The notes under the pieces were generated by a model that saw nothing but the letters and a program-made list of their open reading frames with translations, ran no database searches and was not told the DNA's origin. A DNA stretch of 64,000 bases from an uncultured Porphyromonadaceae bacterium. Lineage in GTDB: Bacteria > Bacteroidota > Bacteroidia > Bacteroidales > Muribaculaceae. The stretch covers positions 1 through 64,000 of the forward strand of contig CAMWVE010000011.1 of the NCBI GenBank assembly GCA_947177685.1. Direction: 5' to 3'. A program made the translations under genes and the position numbers. Position 1 is the first letter of the stretch, and each line of letters starts with the position of its first letter. This document shows, piece after piece, positions 1 through 9,021 of the stretch.

Positions 1-54
1 GTGTTATAATGACAGAAAGCAAGAAATGTGATAATGATTGGTTTATAACGAACT

Positions 55-80
55 AAGGCTGTCGAGATGACAGCCTTTTT
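55..80 (+). terminator. Intrinsic terminator of a gene left of the window
   Basis: AAGGCTGTC (55-63) and GACAGCCTT (69-77) form a perfect 9-bp stem with a 5-nt loop, followed by a T run. The gene it ends lies outside the window; the first 50 bases hold no start that I can support. Confidence 0.7.
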
Positions 81-172
81 CGTTGTATTGGGGAATGTGG
101 TAAGTAATTTCCATTCAACTTGGGGAACGCACCAAGGTGCGTATGCGGGGGGGGGACACTCCCTAAACCTGA

Positions 173-559
173 TCAGAAGGGAAGATCGTCGGTTTCGTCC
201 GAGCCGAAGTCAGGGGCAGCAGGTGCGGGAGGTGTTGCAGGGGCAGCTGCAGTAGCAGGGGCAGCAGCAGGAGCGGTCTGGGGCATGCCGGGAGTAAGCT
301 TTTCTGCTTTCCATCCGCTGATGCTGGTGTACCAACGACCGTTGTACTCACGGCTGTCGATGTCGAAGCTCAAACGGACAACGTCACCCACCTCAAGAGG
401 ATACTGATCAGCGCGTTCGCCAAAGAAGTCAAAGTAGACCTTGCGGGGATATGTGTCCTGTGTTTCAAGAACATATTCATGTTTCTTCCATGCGCGACCG
501 GCTTTGGATGTTCCTGAGGTCTCGCCCAAATTATAGATGATTTTACCTTCTATTTCCAT
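173..559 (-). CDS. DUF3127 domain protein with SSB-like acidic tail
   Basis: This 128-residue protein begins with a compact beta-rich domain (about residues 1-90) typical of DUF3127, a small Bacteroidetes family predicted to adopt an OB-like fold. Residues 93-116 are a low-complexity Ala/Pro linker. The protein ends in DETDDLPF, which closely resembles the acidic C-terminal tip that bacterial single-stranded DNA-binding proteins use to recruit repair and replication partners. The start at 559 is supported by a good promoter at 591-622. A role in single-stranded nucleic acid binding is inference from the tail and the fold prediction; no enzymatic motif is visible. It is the first gene at the left edge and appears monocistronic. 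Confidence 0.85.
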   Translation of the reverse strand: MEIEGKIIYNLGETSGTSKAGRAWKKHEYVLETQDTYPRKVYFDFFGERADQYPLEVGDVVRLSFDIDSREYNGRWYTSISGWKAEKLTPGMPQTAPAAAPATAAAPATPPAPAAPDFGSDETDDLPF

Positions 560-590
560 TGTAGTTATGATTAGTTGCGATTGATTACCA

Positions 591-622
591 CAAAGTTAAG
601 CATCGATTTTGATACTGGCAAA
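591..622 (-). promoter_or_regulatory. Promoter of the DUF3127 gene
   Basis: On the minus strand TTTG (619-622) is followed after 20 nt by TAACTTTG (591-598), matching the Bacteroides -33/-7 consensus TTTG-N19-21-TAnnTTTG. The start codon is about 31 nt downstream of the -7 box. Confidence 0.7.
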
Positions 623-658
623 CTTTGTGGCGAAAACTTATTAACATTTTGTGACCGC

Positions 659-1318
659 TCAGAAGTTGTAGCCGATGCCTACCGACAGTTCCGAACGCTT
701 GAGTTGTCCTAATTTGCCTATTTCAATGTCGTTGAGTGAGGTGAAGTCGTTGAGACCTATGTTATATTCCACATGAACGTGCCAGTGGCGATGGATCTCC
801 ACGGCTGCGCCAATCCCCCACCCCAGATCCATGCCTGCGGAGTTTATTGTACGGTCGATTTCCTCAGTGTCGCCTGCACGCAGACGTGTGAACTTTGAGC
901 GCATGCTGAAATTGTAGTAGAACTGCGGTCCGGTGTAGACACTCGCCGAAATCTTATCACTCTGATAATATTTGACACCTAACTGGAGCGGGAGTTTTAG
1001 TCCGAGCATGCTCAGATAGCCATCGATATGCGCCAGCGAAACATCCTCGCCGGTGTAGCCGTCGTAGTTGAATGTGTCATAAAAGAACATCAACCCCATA
1101 TTAAAATATGTGATTTTTCCGAACGGGGCATAGTAAATGGCTCCGACCGAGGCGCCGGGACCGGCTTTCACCACATTGGTGCATGACGTGGTGTTGTTGT
1201 AGTCAAACGAGGCTCGCACGCCAAAATGAGCTGAGTCAGTATGCGGTTCAGCGGCTTGGGCTGTCATACCGGCGGCAAGTGCGATAAGAACAATGAAAGA
1301 GCGAAAAAAATGTGACAT
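659..1318 (-). CDS. Outer-membrane beta-barrel (porin family) protein
   Basis: The 219-residue product has a Sec signal peptide (hydrophobic residues 8-22 ending in an AQA-type cleavage site). It continues with alternating hydrophobic and polar strands and ends in an aromatic C-terminal strand (GIGYNF), as in small outer-membrane beta-barrels. There is no plug domain or lipobox. It fits the family of 8-10-strand barrel proteins abundant in Bacteroidales, whose substrates are generally unknown. The gene begins 18 nt after the stop of the dehydrogenase on the same strand, so the two may be cotranscribed. The function beyond an envelope barrel cannot be read from the sequence. Confidence 0.75.
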   Translation of the reverse strand: MSHFFRSFIVLIALAAGMTAQAAEPHTDSAHFGVRASFDYNNTTSCTNVVKAGPGASVGAIYYAPFGKITYFNMGLMFFYDTFNYDGYTGEDVSLAHIDGYLSMLGLKLPLQLGVKYYQSDKISASVYTGPQFYYNFSMRSKFTRLRAGDTEEIDRTINSAGMDLGWGIGAAVEIHRHWHVHVEYNIGLNDFTSLNDIEIGKLGQLKRSELSVGIGYNF

Positions 1319-1336
1319 TATTGATTAATTTATGTG

Positions 1337-2314
1337 TTAACGATTTGATGTGGCAGCTACATTGTTGACAGGAGTTCCGGCAAGAAAGCTTCGGAAATTC
1401 TCCACTGCTATGTCAAGCAAACGGCGTCGAGCCTCCACTGTAGCCCAGCCGATGTGTGGTGTAAACCAGCAGTTGCGGGCTGTCAGCAGCGGATTATCCT
1501 CGCCGGGAGGCTCGGCGGTAAGCACGTCCAATCCGGCAGCATGGATTATGCCATTATTAAGTGCATCGGCGAGCGCACGGTCATCGACGAGTGGTCCGCG
1601 TCCGGTGTTGATAAGGATGGCTGTGGACTTCATCTGACTCAGAGTGTCTGCATTTATCAAGTGGCGTGTCTGAGGCGTCAGGGGACAGTGCAGGCTGACC
1701 ACATCGCTGCGCCTGAACAGCTCCTGCATGGTCACTTTCTCGACATATTCAGGCAGCAGCGAGGCAGGTTTGGAGGTAGGGGTGACAACCTTCATGCCGA
1801 AAGCGGCTGCGATACGCGCCACGGCTCTGCCGATATTTCCGAATCCAACGATGCCGATGGTCTTTCCAGCCAGTTCCATGTGGGGAAATTTCATGAAACA
1901 GAAATCGGCACACCTGCACCACTCGCCGGCACGGATCTCATCGGTGTAGAGATCGATGCGCTGCACAATGTTCAGCAGATGTGCGAACACCATCTGGGCT
2001 ACGGAATCAGTGCTATATGCAGGAATATTTGTCACTACTATGCCCAACTCACGCGCCACGTCAAGGTCAATGATGTTGTAGCCGGTGGCAAGGATGCCTA
2101 CATATTTCAGATCAGGCATCTGCCGCAGCATGTCGCCCGTGAGAGGTACTTTGTTGGTTATCACCACTGCGGCATCGCCTACACGACCTATGACCTCATC
2201 AGGGGCTGTGCGGTCATAAACGGTGAGGTCGCCTAAGGCAGCCAGCGAGTCCCAGTTCATGTCGCCGGGATTGACACTGTATCCGTCAAGGACTACTATC
2301 TTCAGATTTTTCAT
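1337..2314 (-). CDS. D-2-hydroxyacid dehydrogenase (glycerate dehydrogenase-like)
   Basis: The 325-residue protein is a full-length NAD-dependent D-isomer-specific 2-hydroxyacid dehydrogenase, expected to interconvert a 2-keto acid and a D-2-hydroxy acid in the cytoplasm. The Rossmann motif GFGNIG lies near residue 157. The substrate-binding Arg sits in INTGRGPL, the catalytic Glu in AEPPGEDNP, and the catalytic His in FTPHIGWA near the C-terminus. Closest in pattern are the glycerate/hydroxypyruvate enzymes, but substrate cannot be fixed by motif. A TAACTTTG box lies upstream (2346-2353) and overlaps the divergent promoter of the DUF695 gene. Confidence 0.88.
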   Translation of the reverse strand: MKNLKIVVLDGYSVNPGDMNWDSLAALGDLTVYDRTAPDEVIGRVGDAAVVITNKVPLTGDMLRQMPDLKYVGILATGYNIIDLDVARELGIVVTNIPAYSTDSVAQMVFAHLLNIVQRIDLYTDEIRAGEWCRCADFCFMKFPHMELAGKTIGIVGFGNIGRAVARIAAAFGMKVVTPTSKPASLLPEYVEKVTMQELFRRSDVVSLHCPLTPQTRHLINADTLSQMKSTAILINTGRGPLVDDRALADALNNGIIHAAGLDVLTAEPPGEDNPLLTARNCWFTPHIGWATVEARRRLLDIAVENFRSFLAGTPVNNVAATSNR

Positions 2315-2341
2315 TTTTATTATTACCGGATAAACTCTTAT

Positions 2342-2372
2342 TTTGCAAAGTTAAAAAAAAGATTTAAATTTG
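2342..2372 (+). promoter_or_regulatory. Promoter of the DUF695 gene, nearly leaderless
   Basis: TTTG (2342-2345) and TAAATTTG (2365-2372) are separated by 19 nt, matching the Bacteroides consensus. Only 5 nt separate the -7 box from the ATG at 2378, so transcription should start at or within a few bases of the start codon. Confidence 0.65.
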
Positions 2373-2377
2373 CAGCT

Positions 2378-2815
2378 ATGAACGAGAAAGAAGATTGGTG
2401 GACCTCGCCGGCAGAGGGAGAAAACGGCAACCTCATAATGGTTACCGGGCGCCGTGATATTGAAAAATTCCGAAAGAATCCGCGTTACAAAATCAGGATA
2501 GAGGTTACATGGGCTTACGGACCAACCGCTGACGGCATGCCTGACCGAGCCACATCGGAGATGATGGAAAAAGTTCAGGATTTACTGCAGGAGACATTTG
2601 CCAAGGATCCGGTGGCTGTACTTACGGGCATATACACCGGCGACAACCGTCGCAACTGGGTGTTTTATTCCACAAGCACCCACATTTTCGGGCGTAAGAT
2701 CAACGAAACTTTGTCGTCGCTCCCCACCCTTCCGCTCTCCATCTATTGCGAGAACGACCCCGACTGGGCAGAATATGCCGAGATGAAGGAGCTGACAGAG
2801 ATTGACCCCGAGTAA
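2378..2815 (+). CDS. DUF695 family protein
   Basis: This 145-residue cytoplasmic protein has no signal peptide or membrane segment. The body resembles the DUF695 family: an N-terminal strand region (LIMVTGRRDI), the central KIRIEVTWAYGP segment, and a conserved GIYTGDNRRNWVFYS core at about 88-102, with an acidic C-terminus. The family has no established biochemical function. The gene stands alone between a divergent dehydrogenase and the convergent cydB. Its own promoter lies so close that the mRNA is probably almost leaderless. The family call is by recognisable pattern only. Confidence 0.7.
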   Translation: MNEKEDWWTSPAEGENGNLIMVTGRRDIEKFRKNPRYKIRIEVTWAYGPTADGMPDRATSEMMEKVQDLLQETFAKDPVAVLTGIYTGDNRRNWVFYSTSTHIFGRKINETLSSLPTLPLSIYCENDPDWAEYAEMKELTEIDPE

Positions 2816-2922
2816 TCCGGGTCTCTATTGCTCTTTGCTGAAAAAACAGACTCCCCATTTCTCCCGAAAAATTGCAATAGGGACGAGATTGTGGCATAGA
2901 CTATTATTGAAACATGAATAGG

Positions 2923-2948
2923 CAGGGGCGCCCCGCGGAGCGCCCCTG
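2923..2948. terminator. GC-rich hairpin between convergent DUF695 and cydB
   Basis: CAGGGGCGC (2923-2931) and GCGCCCCTG (2940-2948) form a perfect 9-bp stem with an 8-nt loop, 33 nt beyond the cydB stop. There is no clear U tract on either strand, so it may be a terminator or simply a repeat hairpin. Confidence 0.45.
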
Positions 2949-2980
2949 TAAAATTAGTATATCTGAGATGATTTAAGTAA

Positions 2981-4123
2981 TCAATAGAGATGGTCATCCT
3001 CAAGCACTTCCTGCGGGGTGATGGGCTTGCTGTCCATCTTTCGCCATACATACCAGATGTAGAGAATCACCACGGGTATGAACAGCGAAACGTAAGCCAT
3101 TACTTCGAGGGTGAAATGGGTTGACGAGCTGTTGGCTATGTTGAGCGACGAGTTGATGTCAGCAACCGAGGGATAATAACAGGTGTTGTTATAGCCGAGG
3201 ATTGCGAACAGACTCAGAATGACAAGGAATGTGCCAATGCCGGTGAACCAGATTCCGTTGTTTTTGCCCGGTTTGAAGATTGCTGCGAATATGGCATAAA
3301 GCACCAGAACTACGCCGATAAGGAACAGGGCGCCGAACCACCACATTTCAACCAGATTCATCAGATATTTATATTGTACGGCAGTGACAGTTCCGTCAGC
3401 GCTGTATTCATAACCCACGGCAGTGAAGAGAACCGCAAGGAAGGTGAGGAACAGCACGAGGAAAATCCCAGAGTTAAGCACCATTGTGCGACGGTAGTGC
3501 GAGGTGACGACGGCATCGCCCGAAAGGTTGTTGAGCAGATAGAACGAGGCTTGCATGCGCGCCAGATAAAGGACGGTGAATCCGAGCAACAGACAGGGGA
3601 ATGAGAATATGGCTTCAAGTCCGTGCAGGGGCGATTTCCATGAGGATATCACCGGCGAAGCACCGTTGACAATGTTACCTTTTTCCACCACGAAATCCGC
3701 ACCGAAGAACATGGTGCCCACGGCTACTCCAAGCAGGACACATCCGAAAATGCCGTTGAGAAACAGCAACAGATCGTAGAACCGGGTGCCAAGCAGGTTG
3801 CCGGGCTTGCGACGGAATTCGTAGCTGAACGCCTGAATGACGAAGCTTACCAGAATAAGCATCCAGAGCCAGTATGCGCCACCGAAACTGGTGGAATAAA
3901 ACAGTGGGAACGATGCGAAGAATGCGCCGCCGAATACCACCAGAGTGGTGAAGGTAAGCTCCCACTTGCGACCGAGCGAGTTAACGGTCATCTGACGAGC
4001 CATGTTGTTTTTCTGAAACAGAATCAATGTCTGTCCGCCCTGAACGAAGAGCAGGAACACGAGCAATGCACCGAGGATGCTGATCAGCAGCCACCAATAT
4101 GATTGTAATAGACTGAGTGTCAT
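2981..4123 (-). CDS. cydB: Cytochrome bd ubiquinol oxidase subunit II
   Basis: The 380-residue protein is a polytopic inner-membrane protein (about eight to nine helices) of the CydB family. CydB is the partner subunit that stabilises the haem-containing CydA in the bd-type quinol oxidase, which reduces oxygen to water at very low oxygen tension. The N-terminus (LLQSYWWLLISILGALL) fits CydB, with the usual F-V-Q-G-G-Q motif near residues 25-30. It starts 19 nt after cydA and is the last gene of the DUF4492-cydA-cydB unit. In anaerobic Bacteroidales this oxidase supports growth in nanomolar oxygen. Confidence 0.95.
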   Translation of the reverse strand: MTLSLLQSYWWLLISILGALLVFLLFVQGGQTLILFQKNNMARQMTVNSLGRKWELTFTTLVVFGGAFFASFPLFYSTSFGGAYWLWMLILVSFVIQAFSYEFRRKPGNLLGTRFYDLLLFLNGIFGCVLLGVAVGTMFFGADFVVEKGNIVNGASPVISSWKSPLHGLEAIFSFPCLLLGFTVLYLARMQASFYLLNNLSGDAVVTSHYRRTMVLNSGIFLVLFLTFLAVLFTAVGYEYSADGTVTAVQYKYLMNLVEMWWFGALFLIGVVLVLYAIFAAIFKPGKNNGIWFTGIGTFLVILSLFAILGYNNTCYYPSVADINSSLNIANSSSTHFTLEVMAYVSLFIPVVILYIWYVWRKMDSKPITPQEVLEDDHLY

Positions 4124-4142
4124 AACATTTACTTTTTATTTG

Positions 4143-5705
4143 TTATTTCAGAATTTCTTTTTTTGATGCCTTCGAAATCTCGCGGCAAAGGATGCTGACG
4201 TCAGCAATCAGGAGTCCGAGGAAAATCACCACGAACATCCAGAAAGTAATCTGCACGGAGCTTGACTGAATGGCAGAGATGGCAGCACGGGCAGGCATAA
4301 GGTCCTGAATGACCCAAGGCTGACGTCCTACTTCTGCAACTACCCATCCGGCTTCGCTGACAATCCACACCACAGGAATTGTGAGGATGCCAACCCAGTG
4401 AATCCAGCGGCGGTCGAGCCAGTTCTGCTTCTTATATGCGCAGAAAAGTGCGGCGAGGAAGAAAAGCAGCAGGTAACCGCCACCCATGACCATGATACGG
4501 AATGAGTAGAAAGTGAGAGCCACGGGAGGTACGCCCTGCGAAGGTTCGGTGAAGTAGCCGTAGCCGAAATAGCGGTAGTTATCGCGGAGCACCTGCAGCG
4601 CTTCGGCGCGGGTCTGTTCATCACCGGCGGCTGTGGCATCGTGGTAGCGTGCGAGCGCTTCCTGAGCTTCTTTGCCCCGGGCAATCTTCTCAGTATATGA
4701 CAGGTCAGTGACAGTGTCACCGTTGCCGTCTACGATGGTATATCCGTCCAACAGATCATTTATGCCGGGAACGAAACTTTTTGCATCGTGATTAGCCAGA
4801 ACGCTCAGTCCGTAGGGAATTTCGACTGAGAACAGCATGGGATCTTCCTGATTGTCAACAGTTTTTGATGGGTTAAGAACGCCGATGCCAATGAGTCCCT
4901 GACCAACCTGACCGTTGTAAAGACCTTCCATGGCAGCGAGTTTCATGGGCTGATAACGTGAAACCTGAACTGCCGAACCGTCGCCGGTATACATGGTCAA
5001 CAGCAGACCTATCAGACCTACCCAACCGCCGAGTTTTATGCTCATCAGGGCAGCCTCGCGGTTTGACTTGCGGAAGAGCATGAAGCACGCCACGCCCACA
5101 ACGAACACACCGCCGAGAGTCCATCCGCTGAACACGGTGTGGAAGAACTTGTTCATTGCCACAGGCGAGAACACCACATCGCTGAAGTTTACCATGACGT
5201 TACGCATCTGGTCAGGGTCAAACTCCATGCCGGCAGGATACTGCATCCACGCGTTAGCCACCAGAATCCAGAGTGCCGAGAGGACTACGCCGAACGCCGT
5301 GAGCCATGTGGCAGCCAGATGGAATCCGCGGCTGACTTTGTTCCAGCCGAAGAACATGACAGCAATAAATGTCGACTCCATGAAGAAGGCGAAGATACCC
5401 TCTATGGCGAGCGGCGCGCCGAAAATGTCGCCCACGAACCAGCTGTAGTTCGACCAGTTTGTTCCGAACTCGAACTCAAGGATGATTCCGGTTGCCACGC
5501 CGCAGGCGAAGTTTATGCCGAACAGGAGCATCCAGAATTTTGTCAGTTTTTTCCATTTTTCAAGTTTTGTACGAAAGTACATGGTTTCCATCAGGGCAAC
5601 GATGAAGGAAAGTCCGATGGTCAGTGGCACGAAAAGCCAGTGTACCATGGCTGTCAGGGCAAATTGCGCGCGTGACCAGTCAACAACACTCATCAAGTCG
5701 TTCAT
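4143..5705 (-). CDS. cydA: Cytochrome bd ubiquinol oxidase subunit I
   Basis: The 520-residue CydA carries the haems and quinol-binding site of the cytochrome bd oxidase in the inner membrane. The N-terminal His in ALTAMVHWLFVPLTIGLS is the expected haem ligand. The conserved GRQPW motif is present near residue 460. A long hydrophilic stretch (about residues 240-390) corresponds to the periplasmic Q-loop region and its surroundings. Length and helix pattern are normal for the family. It follows the small DUF4492 gene by 50 nt and precedes cydB by 19 nt. Confidence 0.96.
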   Translation of the reverse strand: MNDLMSVVDWSRAQFALTAMVHWLFVPLTIGLSFIVALMETMYFRTKLEKWKKLTKFWMLLFGINFACGVATGIILEFEFGTNWSNYSWFVGDIFGAPLAIEGIFAFFMESTFIAVMFFGWNKVSRGFHLAATWLTAFGVVLSALWILVANAWMQYPAGMEFDPDQMRNVMVNFSDVVFSPVAMNKFFHTVFSGWTLGGVFVVGVACFMLFRKSNREAALMSIKLGGWVGLIGLLLTMYTGDGSAVQVSRYQPMKLAAMEGLYNGQVGQGLIGIGVLNPSKTVDNQEDPMLFSVEIPYGLSVLANHDAKSFVPGINDLLDGYTIVDGNGDTVTDLSYTEKIARGKEAQEALARYHDATAAGDEQTRAEALQVLRDNYRYFGYGYFTEPSQGVPPVALTFYSFRIMVMGGGYLLLFFLAALFCAYKKQNWLDRRWIHWVGILTIPVVWIVSEAGWVVAEVGRQPWVIQDLMPARAAISAIQSSSVQITFWMFVVIFLGLLIADVSILCREISKASKKEILK

Positions 5706-5755
5706 TGCTTCTCAGTTTATGGTTAATTTAAGGATGAATTATAATAGTTTGATAC

Positions 5756-5971
5756 TCAATAATTTCTGTCAGGATTCAGCATTTCCTGCCGTACAAGGTC
5801 AGCGCACTCGTCATCGGTCTGACATTTCGACTTCAGGAAATCCGGAAAGAAGAAAAGTTTCAATACTGCAAAGATAATAATAAGTTTTATAATAATCAAA
5901 GCCCAAAGCTTCCGCCCCACTGTCATGGAGCGAAAACCTTCGGCGTAGAAGTTGTAAATAGCCTTTATCAC
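5756..5971 (-). CDS. DUF4492 small membrane protein upstream of cydA
   Basis: This 71-residue protein has a short N-terminal amphipathic part (FYAEGFRSMTVGRKLW) followed by one membrane helix (about residues 27-44) and a polar tail. This pattern is the DUF4492 family, which in Bacteroidetes sits directly before cydA and is presumed to be an accessory or assembly subunit of cytochrome bd, analogous in position to CydX-type small subunits. The start codon is GTG; no in-frame ATG precedes it. It begins 29 nt after the obgE stop. Confidence 0.85.
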   Translation of the reverse strand: MIKAIYNFYAEGFRSMTVGRKLWALIIIKLIIIFAVLKLFFFPDFLKSKCQTDDECADLVRQEMLNPDRNY

Positions 5972-6000
5972 ACTGATTGTAAGCTTGTTGAGTTATAAAG

Positions 6001-7203
6001 TTACTCTTTGTCGAAATCGTTGGTGAAGTATTCCTGCGACTCATCGTCAAACTCGGTGTCGTCCCAGTCCTCCTCATCATAGCCGCCGTCGAAATCACCT
6101 TCATCTTCCTCAACGGAAGCAGGTTCAAAGATGAACTCATCCTCCTCGCGGACACGGTGGTGACCATCGAGCGGACGATGGGTGATGGGGTTATCCTCGA
6201 TGCGGTTACTTTCGGCAGTGATGGCATTCCAGAGCATATCTTTCAGCTCGTTCTGACCCAGACCTGTCACAGCCGATATGAAAATGTGAGGTACACCTTC
6301 AGGCAGATGCCCCTCCATCTCAGCCATCAGTTCGTCATCGAGCATGTCGCATTTCGAGATAGCGAGCAGGCGGGGTTTGTCCATCAGCTGAGGGTTAAAC
6401 CGTTCAAGCTCGGTGAGCAAAGTCTGATAGTCTGCGGCAATGTCATCGGAGTCTGCGGGCACCATAAACAGGAGCACGGCATTACGCTCGATGTGACGCA
6501 GAAACCTCAGTCCCAGACCTTTACCCTCGCTGGCTCCTTCAATGATGCCGGGTATGTCAGCCATTACAAACGAGCGGTTGTCGCGGTAAGCCACTATGCC
6601 GAGCTGCGGCTCCATGGTTGTGAACGGGTAGTCGGCAATCTTGGGGCGTGCGGCTGAAAGCGATGATAGCAGCGTGGACTTTCCGGCATTCGGAAAGCCT
6701 ACCAGACCCACGTCGGCAAGCAATTTCAGCTCCAGTATGACACTTTTCTCGATGGCAGGCTCGCCGGGTTGGGCATAGCGCGGAGTGCGGTTAGTGGCAC
6801 TCTTGAAATGCCAGTTGCCAAGTCCGCCACGACCGCCACGGAGCAGCTTCACTTCCTCGCCGTCATAAGTGACCTCACAAAGGAATTCGCCTGTCTCGGC
6901 ATCGAACACCACGGTGCCGCAGGGCACATCGATGATAACATCTTCGCCGTCCTTGCCGAAACTTCTGCCGCCGGAGCCACTCTGACCGTTTCCGGCAAAT
7001 ATGTGACGACGGTATTTGAGCGGGAGCAGTGTCCACATGTTTTTGTTTCCCCTGAGGATGATGTGACCGCCGCGTCCGCCGTCACCCCCGTCGGGACCAC
7101 CCTTGGGCACATATTTTGCGCGGTAGAAATGGCGTGATCCGGCGCCCCCTTTGCCCGAACGGCAAAGGATTTTGACATAATCTATGAAATTTGAGTCTGC
7201 CAT
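6001..7203 (-). CDS. obgE: Obg family GTPase
   Basis: This 400-residue GTPase acts in 50S subunit maturation and stress control. Residues 1-158 form the glycine-rich Obg fold ([16 protein letters not shown]). The G domain shows G1 GFPNAGKS near 170, G3 DIPGIIEG and G5 SAVTG. G4 reads SKCD rather than the common NKxD, a conservative change seen in some Obg proteins. The C-terminal tail (about 335-400) is very acidic, an extension typical of Bacteroidetes Obg. The gene starts 7 nt after the nucleotidyltransferase stop and lies ahead of DUF4492-cydAB, so it may be expressed with sugar activation genes. Confidence 0.95.
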   Translation of the reverse strand: MADSNFIDYVKILCRSGKGGAGSRHFYRAKYVPKGGPDGGDGGRGGHIILRGNKNMWTLLPLKYRRHIFAGNGQSGSGGRSFGKDGEDVIIDVPCGTVVFDAETGEFLCEVTYDGEEVKLLRGGRGGLGNWHFKSATNRTPRYAQPGEPAIEKSVILELKLLADVGLVGFPNAGKSTLLSSLSAARPKIADYPFTTMEPQLGIVAYRDNRSFVMADIPGIIEGASEGKGLGLRFLRHIERNAVLLFMVPADSDDIAADYQTLLTELERFNPQLMDKPRLLAISKCDMLDDELMAEMEGHLPEGVPHIFISAVTGLGQNELKDMLWNAITAESNRIEDNPITHRPLDGHHRVREEDEFIFEPASVEEDEGDFDGGYDEEDWDDTEFDDESQEYFTNDFDKE

Positions 7204-7209
7204 ATATGT

Positions 7210-8277
7210 TCAGTTTTTATTGTCGTTGTATAATTTCAGGTGACGGTGGTGCTTCATCAATTCCTCGGCATGACGGAAATCGGCAGGTGTGCCCACGTCA
7301 ATCCAGATGCCGTTGATGGGGAAGTAAGTGACCTTGCCACCACGTTCAATTGTCTGTTGTATCAGATCCGTGGCATCGGTGACGCCATTTTCAGGCAGCG
7401 TCCGCAGCACGGAGTTGGAGAAGATATATATGCCGGCATTGGCGAAGTGGGAGTAGGTGGGTTTCTCCTCCAATCCCTCGACGCGACTGCCGTCAGTGGT
7501 TAGAATTGCGTATGGGACAGAGACTGTGTAAGGGATTGCAGCCACGGTTATGTCAGCATTCTGATTGCGGTGGCGGATGTACATTTCCTCGAAATCTACC
7601 GTTGTCAGCAGATCGGAGTTCATCACAATCGTGTCGCCATGCTCCGGCGTGCCGGTCAGAGCTACAGCCCCAACAGTGCCCATCGGCTCCTGCTCTATGA
7701 CACATTTCACGTTCACCCCTGCCACAGGCTTGGCGAAATGCTCCACAAGCTTCTCCGAGAGATAGCGTGTGGCAACCGTGATATCCGTAACGCCCACCGA
7801 GGCAAGCAGTTCCACATTGTAGTCAATGATGGCTTTCCCATCGATTTTCAAAAGTGGCTTGGGTGTTGTCAGTGTTGCCGGACGCAGCCGCTCACCTTTT
7901 CCGCCAGCCATGAGTACTGCCCGCAGCGGAAGCACCGAGCGCAGACGCGTCAGGTCGATGATGCGAGCAATGCAACCCCGGTCGTCGAGTTGCGGCACAA
8001 GAGCTATTCCACGCTCACGGAACGAGCGCAACTGTTCGGGGTCAATGACACCGGGCGGAAATGCACGGAATTCGCGGTGCATAGCCTCGGTCACCGGTGC
8101 GGCGAGATCAGCTCCTCTGAGCAGTGACCGCCTTACGTCGCCATCAGTCACCGTGCCTGCCATGGGACCGCCGTCAGGTAGCGTGACGAAAAGCGTCATG
8201 CTGCCTCCCGACAGAGCGTTCAGTCGCTCAAGAGCATCGCGGATTGTGGATGTTGACGATATGACGTGTAGCTCCAT
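7210..8277 (-). CDS. CBS-domain sugar nucleotidyltransferase (PtmE/LegE-like)
   Basis: The 355-residue protein has an N-terminal pair of CBS modules (about 1-115) followed by a nucleotidyltransferase domain with the signature LMAGGKGERLRP and the metal/substrate motif MNSDL. This architecture matches PtmE-type enzymes, which make GDP-glucosamine from glucosamine-1-phosphate for legionaminic acid synthesis, and related mannose-1-phosphate guanylyltransferases. Its neighbours, a NeuC-like epimerase and a NeuA-like CMP-transferase, favour a nonulosonate pathway. The exact nucleotide and sugar are inference. CBS modules suggest allosteric control by adenine nucleotides. It follows the neuA-like gene by 36 nt. 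Confidence 0.8.
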   Translation of the reverse strand: MELHVISSTSTIRDALERLNALSGGSMTLFVTLPDGGPMAGTVTDGDVRRSLLRGADLAAPVTEAMHREFRAFPPGVIDPEQLRSFRERGIALVPQLDDRGCIARIIDLTRLRSVLPLRAVLMAGGKGERLRPATLTTPKPLLKIDGKAIIDYNVELLASVGVTDITVATRYLSEKLVEHFAKPVAGVNVKCVIEQEPMGTVGAVALTGTPEHGDTIVMNSDLLTTVDFEEMYIRHRNQNADITVAAIPYTVSVPYAILTTDGSRVEGLEEKPTYSHFANAGIYIFSNSVLRTLPENGVTDATDLIQQTIERGGKVTYFPINGIWIDVGTPADFRHAEELMKHHRHLKLYNDNKN

Positions 8278-8313
8278 TCTATATCTTATTTAGTTAGTAA
8301 AACAACTTGCAAG

Positions 8314-9021
8314 TTAACATTGTTTTGAAAATTCTGACTTCATCATCATTTCCATCACAGCCCAGTCAACGGGTGTGTCGAGGTCGAGCGAGCGTTCGGG
8401 CGGCATGACAACCGGCACCCGTCGTGGAAACAATCCCATAGGCATTTTTCGCAGCGATTCCGGATTGATGACATAGACCGCACCGTTGTACTCCCACGCC
8501 TGAGGTGCATCCTGACGCCGTGTCAGCATGCCGTCGCCTTTGGAAATATGCAGCAGTCCGGTGTGCGGATCGGTCTCGAAACAGTTATAATATGGATTGC
8601 AGCGGGCAGGTGTGACAGAAACAACCATGTCAATTTCAGGCGAGTAACAGCGTTCACACTCGGCGACATCCTCAACCGTGCGCATGGGTGAGGTGGGTTG
8701 CAGAAGCACCACCCGCTCATATTCTATCCCATGCCGGTCAGCCCAGTCCATGGCGTCGAGAATCACCTCGCGTGAGCCGGCAGTGTCAGTGGCAAGTTCG
8801 GCAGGACGCCGGTAGCTGACCGGAAGCCCGTAGGCGCGTGCCACATCGGCGATTTTTTCATCATCCGTACTCAGAATTATGTGCGAATCGGGAGCAAGCG
8901 CGCGAGCCACATCGATGGAATAGCATATAAGCGGCTTGCCGTCAAGAGGTTTTATGTTCTTTCCCGGTATGCCTTTGCTGCCCCCGCGGGCAGGGATTAT
9001 GTAAAGTGACTTCGGTTTCAT
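8314..9021 (-). CDS. CMP-nonulosonate (acylneuraminate) cytidylyltransferase
   Basis: The 235-residue enzyme has the N-terminal nucleotide-binding signature IPARGGSKGIPGKN of CMP-sialic acid synthetases and the LQPTSP motif near residue 107. It activates a nonulosonic acid such as Neu5Ac or legionaminic acid with CTP for transfer to surface glycans. The gene overlaps the upstream NeuC-like gene by 4 nt, so translation is probably coupled. NeuA or LegF cannot be distinguished without comparison, but the neighbouring PtmE-like gene leans toward legionaminic acid. Length is normal for a single-domain enzyme. Confidence 0.85.
   Translation of the reverse strand: MKPKSLYIIPARGGSKGIPGKNIKPLDGKPLICYSIDVARALAPDSHIILSTDDEKIADVARAYGLPVSYRRPAELATDTAGSREVILDAMDWADRHGIEYERVVLLQPTSPMRTVEDVAECERCYSPEIDMVVSVTPARCNPYYNCFETDPHTGLLHISKGDGMLTRRQDAPQAWEYNGAVYVINPESLRKMPMGLFPRRVPVVMPPERSLDLDTPVDWAVMEMMMKSEFSKQC

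Noticed and set aside
147-155. Run of nine G near the left edge
   Set aside because: It lies between genes, not in a promoter spacer or coding frame that I can identify, so phase variation cannot be argued.
1454-2236. 260-codon open frame antisense to the hydroxyacid dehydrogenase
   Set aside because: Shadow frame of a well-conserved gene; composition and lack of motifs do not support coding.
6001-7203. Defective Obg GTPase because G4 reads SKCD
   Set aside because: Ser for Asn at this position with Lys and Asp kept occurs in functional GTPases, and all other motifs are intact.
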